Source: an uncultured Ruminococcus sp. (GTDB lineage: Bacteria > Bacillota > Clostridia > Oscillospirales > Ruminococcaceae). From it: a DNA stretch of 15,391 bases. Under the pieces are notes generated by a model, which was not told the origin of the DNA, made no database searches, and was given only the letters and a program-made list of their open reading frames with translations. The DNA lies in contig NZ_CALDMP010000036.1 in NCBI RefSeq assembly GCF_937915125.1, forward strand, positions 1 to 15,391. Direction: 5' to 3'. The position numbers and the translations under genes were made by a program. Positions 7,200 through 14,300 of the stretch are shown piece by piece (position 1 is the stretch's first letter; each line of letters starts with the position of its first letter).

Positions 7200-7377
7200 T
7201 AAGGTAATACCGCACAAAGATTGTGCGTCAGATGCATCGTCAGATTTTTCGTCAGATGAAACAAAAAGCGCAGTGAATACTTTGTGTATTCACGAGCATT
7301 TTTGTGAAATATGACGAGAAATATGCAAGCATATGACGTGCAAAGCCGATAGGCGCTCTTTGTGCGGTGTTGCCTTA
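7200..7377 (-). mobile_element. MITE-like palindromic repeat, full copy B (178 bp, inverted)
   Basis: This is the second full copy, opposite in orientation to the one at 2239-2416 and the same length. Its terminal inverted repeats read TAAGGTAATACCGCACAAAG and, on the other strand, TAAGGCAACACCGCACAAAG. The central hairpin GTGAATAC-TTTGT-GTATTCAC is at 7273-7293. It lies 27 bases upstream of the recombinase ATG and directly against a terminator-like hairpin, so the recombinase promoter must be inside the repeat or be supplied by read-through. Confidence 0.85.
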
Positions 7378-7382
7378 GAAAG

Positions 7383-7422
7383 AAATGCCCTGTGATGTAA
7401 ATCGATCATCATAGGGCATTTT
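7383..7422. terminator. Intrinsic terminator-like hairpin
   Basis: AAATGCCCT pairs with AGGGCATTT, with an inner GATG/CATC pairing. It is followed by a T-run on the plus strand and by TTTCTTTCT on the minus strand. It lies just after the stop of the 55-codon minus-strand ORF, which it would terminate. Confidence 0.6.
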
Positions 7423-7427
7423 TTCGA

Positions 7428-7595
7428 TTACCTTGCTTTTTCAGATATGATTTCAATCAGGGTATCAGCATTTTCCTTTGATAAATGCATGTTGTCGATT
7501 TTGCTTATGATAGCCTTGGCGTGAACTTCTGCGACCTTTTGTTCCATGTTTTTTATGTCTTCTTTGGATTTCGGATAATGTACGATCACCTGCAT
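7428..7595 (-). CDS. Small hypothetical protein, 55 residues
   Basis: ATG 7595 to TAA 7428 encodes a charged small protein beginning MQVIVHYPKSKEDIKNMEQK and ending in helix-prone LSKENADTLIEIISEKAR. I do not recognise a family. The composition looks coding and predicted to be helical. It starts one base after the two tandem stop codons (TGA TAA) of the 27-codon ORF upstream, which suggests coupled translation, and a terminator-like hairpin follows its stop. It is upstream of the recombinase on the same strand, a place where integrative elements often carry small accessory or directionality proteins. That role is only inferred from position. Confidence 0.5.
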   Translation of the reverse strand: MQVIVHYPKSKEDIKNMEQKVAEVHAKAIISKIDNMHLSKENADTLIEIISEKAR

Positions 7596-7599
7596 CTTA

Positions 7600-7683
7600 T
7601 CACCGGCTTTCTAGCCATAGTGTATTCGCAGTGGATTGTACACTATTCTTTGAGGAAGCCCTTGATCCAAAAACATTTTCCAT
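7600..7683 (-). CDS. Possible tiny leader ORF, 27 residues
   Basis: ATG 7683 opens a 27-codon frame (MENVFGSRASSKNSVQSTAN..., ending TLWLESR) that closes with TGA TAA immediately before the ATG of the 55-codon ORF. A TATAAT with extended TG lies 25 bases upstream. The ribosome site is weak. It may be a real microprotein, a translational leader, or chance. Confidence 0.3.
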   Translation of the reverse strand: MENVFGSRASSKNSVQSTANTLWLESR

Positions 7684-7707
7684 AACCAGAACAATCTTAT
7701 CATTCAA

Positions 7708-7716
7708 ATTATAGCA
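7708..7716 (-). promoter_or_regulatory. Extended -10 promoter candidate for the small ORFs
   Basis: The minus strand reads TGCTATAAT, an exact TGnTATAAT extended -10. No good -35 is seen at 17 bases, which extended -10 promoters can tolerate. Confidence 0.4.
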
Positions 7717-7860
7717 TTTCTTTTTATACAATTATCTCATTTAATATTATTTATTTCTAATATTTCCTATAATTTATGTTGAGAAAATACATCCTTCATT
7801 TACAGTCAAATTAGACTAATGGTGAAATCAAACATGTATCGTTTTCCACCGAATCCCTGT

Positions 7861-7896
7861 AAAACAGCTTTGTCCACTTGGATCACCGCTGTTTTT
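7861..7896. terminator. Intrinsic terminator-like hairpin downstream of the 90-codon ORF
   Basis: AAAACAGC (7861-7868) pairs with GCTGTTTT (7888-7895), and the loop has a further TCCA/TGGA pairing. A run of six T lies on the plus strand. It is about 50 bases past the stop of the minus-strand ORF ending at 7945. Confidence 0.5.
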
Positions 7897-7944
7897 TCGC
7901 TTTTTCATTTTCGAAAGCACCGGATTATTTTCCGAGAATTGCTT

Positions 7945-8217
7945 CTAAAATTCGCCGATATTGGTAAACCGACAGCAATTATTGTTTATACCAAATTGCT
8001 GATAACGTTCGAAAAGTTCATCAGTGAAAAGATAATCAGAAGGATTTCCTGTAATTTCACAGATGGTCTGAACGAATCCAGCAATAGATTGCTGTTTTGG
8101 TTTCGCTATATGACCATTTTCCGGAACGTAATCATGATACATTTCGTTTCCGGCAGTAAAAACATAATTGTCGATAGTTCCTGAGTCGATTATAGCATAT
8201 TTTTTAGTTTTTTTCAT
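7945..8217 (-). CDS. Hypothetical protein, 90 residues
   Basis: I do not recognise this ORF. It encodes a 90-residue protein starting MKKTKKYAIIDSGTIDNYVF and containing AGFVQTICEITGNPSDYLFTDELFERY. That segment resembles in form the last helices of Cro/C1-type DNA-binding domains (compare ...SxDYLxxG), but the recognition-helix part is missing, so it could be a remnant. There is no signal peptide or membrane segment. The ribosome site is poor. It diverges from the giant plus-strand gene, and the two share a 149-base promoter region. It could be a decayed regulator of the element or a chance ORF. Confidence 0.4.
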   Translation of the reverse strand: MKKTKKYAIIDSGTIDNYVFTAGNEMYHDYVPENGHIAKPKQQSIAGFVQTICEITGNPSDYLFTDELFERYQQFGINNNCCRFTNIGEF

Positions 8218-8248
8218 GCGGTTGCCCTGGCTTTCTCTCTCAATTCTA

Positions 8249-8277
8249 TTGACAAAAAATCATAATTATGTTATAAT
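8249..8277 (+). promoter_or_regulatory. Consensus sigma-A promoter of the giant dockerin gene
   Basis: TTGACA (8249-8254) and TATAAT (8272-8277) are separated by exactly 17 bases, a perfect housekeeping consensus. Transcription would start near 8284, about 83 bases before the ATG. Confidence 0.88.
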
Positions 8278-8312
8278 AAATGCAACAACAATTTGTTACA
8301 TAATGTGTTGCT

Positions 8313-8335
8313 ATAACCCGGAAATTTCCGGTTAT
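8313..8335 (+). promoter_or_regulatory. Palindrome in the 5' leader of the dockerin gene
   Basis: ATAACCCGGAAATTTCCGGTTAT is a near-perfect palindrome (one extra C), 18 bases before the ribosome site. A second small inverted repeat, AACAATTTGTT, lies at 8287-8297. They could be mRNA stem-loops or operators; which one cannot be told. Confidence 0.4.
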
Positions 8336-8352
8336 GGATAAATCAAAATTTC

Positions 8353-8359
8353 AAGGAGG
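8353..8359 (+). promoter_or_regulatory. Strong ribosome binding site fixing the start of the dockerin gene
   Basis: AAGGAGG lies 7 bases before ATG 8367. This fixes the start even though the frame there differs from the main frame. It also lies 12 bases upstream of the slippery heptamer at 8372-8378. Confidence 0.85.
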
Positions 8360-8366
8360 AAAATTC

Positions 8367-11300
8367 ATGACAAAAAACTCAAACGACCACTTGCCTTTTT
8401 GTCAGCAATGGTGATGGTCATGGCGATGCTGTTATATTTCCCAAGCGGAACATTCAGCAGCCTTGACTGGGGACTAAAGGCGAGTGCGGAGGAAATTACA
8501 CCGTCTGCACCGACAGACGGTGACGGCAGTTCAGAAAGCCCTTACCAAATCGGCACAAAGGAAGAGCTCTACTGGTTTGCGGATAAGGTAAACAACGAAA
8601 ATTCTACTTACGGAAGTGCAAACGCAGTCCTCACGGCGGATGTTACCGTGAACAAGGGAACCATCACAGCAGCCAGCACAGATGCGACGCCCTGGACGCC
8701 CATCGGTAACAACTCGAACAAATACACCGGCACATTTGACGGACAGGGACACACCGTCAGCGGCTTATACTTCAATGATACAAATACTACAACCGGAAAA
8801 TATGTCGGCTTATTCGGCTATGTAGGAAACGGCGGCAAGGTTTCCAATGTGGGCGTGGAGAATTCCTATTTCAATGGCTACGATTGTGTCGGCGGCGTGT
8901 GCGGATATAACACCAGTAGCGGCACCATCACAAACTGCTATAACACCGGCGCAGTCAGCGGCCGTGATTATGTCGGCGGCGTGTGCGGATACAGTGCTGA
9001 CACCATCACAAACTGCTATAACACCGGCGAAGTCAGTGCAACTTCCGATTCCGCTTCTGTCGGCGGCGTGTGCGGATACAACGCCAGTAGCGGCGCCATC
9101 ACAAACTGCTATTATCTGAAAACAGAGGATGGTCTAAGTGCAGTGGGATCAAATAATGGTTCCAGCAATGTCGAAACCAAAACCGCCAAGCAGTTTGCAA
9201 GCGGCGAGGTGGCTTATCTCCTCCAGAGCGGTCAGACAGCAGATGAAAGCGGAAATATTCCAGAGGTCTGGGGACAGACCATAGGAACAGACGATTACCC
9301 TGTTTTAGGCGGCGAAAAAGTAGATGCTACTACAGGTTGTGTTACATATAATAACAGTGGTGACACAGGTGAAAAGGGGCATAGCAATAACAACGGTTTC
9401 TGCACTAACTGCGGCGCTTATGACCCTGCAACACAGAACAAAGACGGATATTACGAAATCGGCAACGCAGGACAGCTTTACTGGTTTGCGGATAAGGTAA
9501 ACAACGAAAATTCTACTTACGGAAGTGCAAACGCAGTCCTCACGGCGGATGTTACCGTGAACAAGGGAACCATCACGGCAACCAGCACAGATGCAACTTC
9601 TTGGACGCCTATCGGTAACAGTTCAAGCCAATACACCGGCACATTTGACGGACAGGGACACACCGTCAGCGGCTTGTATTTCAATGATGAAAGTGCTCGT
9701 GAAGTCGGCTTGTTCGGCGTAGTAGGGAGCGGCGGCAAGGTTTCCAATGTGGGCGTTGAGAATTCTTACTTTAACGGCGATTATGGTGTCGGCGGCGTGT
9801 GCGGAGCCAGTATTGGCGCCATCACAAACTGTTATAACACCGGCGCAGTCAGTGCAACTGGTGAAGATGCATTTGTCGGCGGCGTGTGCGGAGTCAGTGC
9901 TGGCGCCATCACAAACTGCTATAACACCGGCGCAGTCAGTGCAACTGCTACAAATGTATATGTCGGCGGCGTGTGCGGATTGAATTACGGCACCATCACG
10001 AACTGCTATTCTCTGGAAACAGAGGATGGTCCAAGTGCAGTGGGAGCAAATAATGGTTCCAGCAATGCTAAAACCAAAACCGCCGATCAGTTTGCAAGCG
10101 GCGAGGTCTGCTATCTGCTGAACGGTGCAGACGATGTGTTCACATGGCGGCAGAATCTTGGCACAGATACTCTTCCGACATTGGATCAGACCCACGGAAA
10201 AGTCTATGCAAGCTATCCCTGCCCTGCGGAATTCTCCAACACCAAGGCAGGCATTCCCACAGTGGAACACGAATTCGAGGACGGCATTTGTACCGCCTGC
10301 GGAGCATATGAAAGCGAACCGGAACAGATAGACGGCGTATACCAGCTGAAAACCAAGGCAGACCTCTACTGGTTTGCAGAACAGGTGAACAGCGGTAAGA
10401 CCGACCTGGACGCAGTTCTTGCCAATGACATTACCGTGAATACCGGGGAATTGTCCGAGAGCACCACAGATGCAAAGGTATGGACACCCATCGGTAACTA
10501 CGCCAACCCATACACCGGCACATTTGACGGACAGGGACACACTGTCAGCGGCTTGTATTTCAATGATGAAAGTGCTCATGAAGTCGGCTTGTTCGGCGCA
10601 TTAGGGAGCGGCGGCAAGGTTTCCAATGTCGGCGTTGAGAATTCTTACTTTAACGGCGATTATGGTGTCGGCGGCGTGTGCGGATATAATGATAGAGGCA
10701 CCATCACAAACTGCTATAACACTGGTACAGTAAGCGGCGATGATTCTGTCGGCGGCGTGTGCGGATATAATGCTGATGAAGGCACCATCGCAAACTGCTA
10801 TAACATTGGCGCAGTCAGTGCAACTAATGAAGGTGCAGAAGTCGGCGGCGTGTGCGGAGTCAGTGTTGGCGCCATCACAAACTGCTATAACACCGGCGCA
10901 GTCAGTGCAACTGTTGAAGATGCATATGTCGGCGGCGTGTGCGGATGGAGTGATGGCACCATCACAAACTGCTATAACATCGGCGCAGTCAGCGGCGTGT
11001 GCGGATATAACACCAGTAGCGGCACCATCACAAACTGCTACTACCTCGCCGCAACAGAGGACGAGAACGGCGGCAAAACCTCTAATCAGTTCCACTCTGG
11101 CGAGGTGGCATATCTCCTTGCCCATGGCACAGACGGCGAGGTCTGGGGACAGGATCTGTCCGATGCAACCGCAGAGACTCTGCCGGAACTGAACGCTCCC
11201 AAGGTCTACAAGGCAACTGTGGACGGCAAAGCCAAATACCACAACCACACCGGAGACACTTGCGAATATTGCGGCGATCTGATCGAGCCGGCGTTCAAAA

Positions 11301-14300
11301 ACGGTGCTTACCAGATCGGCACAAAGGAAGATCTCTACTGGTTTGCAGACTATGTCAACAGCGGCAACACTTCTGCAAATGCAGTCCTCACGGCGGATAT
11401 TACCGTGAATGAGGGTACAATGACAGCAGATTCCACAGATGCTACCTCCTGGACGCCCATCGGTAACAGTTCAAGCGAATACACCGGCACATTTGACGGA
11501 CAGGGACACACGGTCAGCGGCTTGTATTTCAATGATGGAAGTGCTTCTAACGTCGGCTTGTTTGGCGCAGTAAGGAGAGGCGGCAAGGTTTCCAATGTCG
11601 GCGTGGAGAATTCCTATTTCATTGGCTACGAACATGTCGGCGGCGTGTGCGGATGGAGTGCTGGCACAATCACAAACTGCTATAACACCGGCGCAGTCAG
11701 CGGCTATGATTATGTCGGCGGCGTGTGTGGATATAACACCAATAGCGGCACCATCACAAACTGCTATAATACCGGCGTAGTCAGTGCAACTTCCGATTAC
11801 GCTTATGTCGGCGGCGTGTGCGGAGAAAATTACATTGGCACCATCACAAACTGCTATAACACCGGCGAAGTCAGCGGTTCAGGCAGTGTCGGCGGCGTGT
11901 GCGGATATAATAATGGAGGCACCATCACAAACTGCTATAACACCGGCGAAGTCAGCGGTTCAGGCAGTGTCGGCGGCGTGTGCGGAAAGAATAGCGATAG
12001 CGGCACAATCACAAACTGCTATTTATTGGAAACAGAGGGTGGTCTAAGTGCAGTGGGATCAAATAATGGTTCCAGCAATGCCGAAACCAAAACCGACGAG
12101 CAGTTTGCAAGCGGCGAGGTGGCTTATCTCCTTGCAAGCGGCACAGACGGCTCTATTTGGGGACAGGATCTGTCCGTGGAAACCAGCTATCCGGAACTGG
12201 GTGCACCCAAGGTCTACGGCGACGGCACGACTATCGAATACCACAACCACGGCACATCCCTCATCTGCGAACTCTGCAATGGAGTTGCTCTTTCCAAACC
12301 GGAGCAGATCGGCGGCGTATACCAGATCAGCAACGCACAGGAGCTGTACTGGTTTGCAGATTCTGTCAACAGCGGCAACACTTCTGCAAAGGCAGTCCTC
12401 ACGGCGGATATTACTGTAAATGAGGGAACTATCACGGCGGATTCCACAAGTGCGACACCTTGGACGCCTATCGGTAACAGTTCAAGCAAATACACCGGCA
12501 CATTTGACGGACAGGGACACACCGTCAGCGGCTTGTATTTCAATGACGAAGTTACAGATTATGTCGGCTTATTCGGCTATGTAGGAAACGACGGCAAGGT
12601 TTCCAATGTCGGCGTTGAGAATTCTTACTTTAACGGCAATAAGTATGTCGGCGGCGTGTGCGGATTGAATTACGGCTCCATCACAAACTGCTATAACACC
12701 AGTGCGATTAACGGTTCTGATTATCATATCGGCGGCGTGTGCGGATTTAATGATGGAGGCACCATCACAAACTGCTATAACACCGGCGCAGTCAGCGGCA
12801 ATAATTATGTCGGCGGCGTGTGCGGAGATAATGATGAAGGCGCCATCACAAACTGCTATAACACCGGCGCAGTCAGTGCAACTGGTGAAGATGCAGAAGT
12901 CGGCGGCGTGTGCGGAGAAAATTACGGCACCATCACAAACTGCTATAACACCGGCGCAGTCAGCGCAACTGCTACAAATGCATATGTCGGCGGCGTGTGC
13001 GGATATCATGAAGAAGGCTTCATCACAAACTGCTACTACTTGACAGGCACAGCATCTGACGGCATCCATGGCAGTGATACAGAAGGCAGCGCTGTAGAGA
13101 AAGACGAAGCCACTTTCCACTCCGGCGAGGTGGCATATCTCCTTGCAAGCGGCGAAAACGGTTCCATCTGGGGACAGGATCTGACCGCTGCTGAAAGCTA
13201 TCCTGCCCTGAACGGCGCAGCGGTTTATCGGACCAGCGGCTGCATCGGCTACAGCAACAGCAAGACGGCGTACACTGAACATACTTATGATGAAGATGGA
13301 ATTTGTACCGTCTGCGGCGCAGAAAATGACGACCCCATGATCCGGCTGACCATTGACGAACCGGCAGAGATCGTTTACACCGGCGAAGCATTGGATTCGG
13401 CAGAACTGGTAACAGCTGACAGCACCGGCGCTATGACCTTTACCTGGAAATCCGGCGAGGAGATCCTGGAAGAAGATCCTACAGATGCGGGAGAATATGA
13501 GCTGATTGTGTCCATTCCGGCCACACGTTATTACGGCGAGGGAACCAAAACCTTCACCATTACAATTACCAAGGCGGAACCGGAATATACCGTTCCTACC
13601 GATCTGACGGCTACTTACGGCGATACGCTTGCAGATGTAGAACTTCCTGAGGGTTTTGCATGGCAGGATGAGGAGACAACTTCCGTTGGCAATGCCGGGG
13701 AGAACACGTTTATGGTGACATTCACGCCCGAAGACACGGCAAATTACAACGTTGTTGAGGATATCGAGGTAACTATTGACGTTGCCAAGGCTGAGCCGGA
13801 ATATACTGTTCCTGTTGCCACTGCCACCTACGGCGATACCCTTGCGGACGTGGAACTTCCCACCGGCTTTACATGGCAGGATGAGAAAACCACTTCCGTT
13901 GGAAAGGCAGGGGAGAACAAGTTCAAGGTGACTTTCACGCCCGAAGATACGGACAATTACAACGTTGTCGAGGACATTGAGGTAACTATTGACGTTGCCA
14001 AGGCGGCTCCCACTGTCACCCCGATCATCGAGGATAAAACCTACAGTGAAGGCGACGATATCCCGGCAATTTCCATCGGCAAGAACGATACGCCCGGTAC
14101 GATTAAGTGGCTGGATGTCCAACTAGAGGCTCTGGAAGCAGGGGAGAACGTCCTGACATGGGAATTCACTCCGACGGATAATGACAATTACAACGTAGTC
14201 ACTGGCACGATGATCGTTATGGCGGAGACTACTACGACAACGACTACTACAATCACCACAACAACAACCGCCACATCGACCAGCACTTCAAAGGCAACAT

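Larger units (their letters stand above)
7684..7944. other. AT-rich intergenic stretch
   Basis: This is visibly the most AT-rich part of the window (especially 7690-7810). No gene is supported. It holds the promoter candidate at 7708-7716 and a terminator-like hairpin at 7861-7896. Confidence 0.5.

Noticed and set aside
7173..7217. Longer N-terminus for the recombinase
   Set aside because: It would start inside the mobile repeat; ATG 7172 has a strong ribosome site and the usual spacing to the catalytic YSRKS.
7378..8366. Looked for the missing sigK 5' half here
   Set aside because: No minus-strand frame in this stretch shows sigma region 2 residues; the 90-codon ORF at 7945-8217 is not sigma-like.
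8367..8414. 15-codon peptide from the strong start site as a gene in its own right
   Set aside because: Its sequence is simply the out-of-frame start of a classical signal peptide, so a frame break is the better explanation.
8847..9119. Plus-strand frame with repeated SAACAD peptides, and similar ones at 10740, 11784 and 12702
   Set aside because: These are out-of-frame readings of the solenoid rungs; the in-frame reading gives the GLUG pattern and continues to the dockerin.
8888..13037. Regular repeats with variable gaps, CRISPR-like at first sight
   Set aside because: The units are multiples of three bases, encode one continuous frame of VGGVCG...TITNCYNTG rungs, vary in length, and the gaps are also coding. 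No cas genes are present.
12569..14122. Long minus-strand open frame, and similar ones at 9623-10579 and 10601-11248
   Set aside because: They are antisense shadows of the repetitive solenoid gene. The repeated SAHAAD-type peptides are reverse translations of the rungs, and no ribosome site or family is visible.
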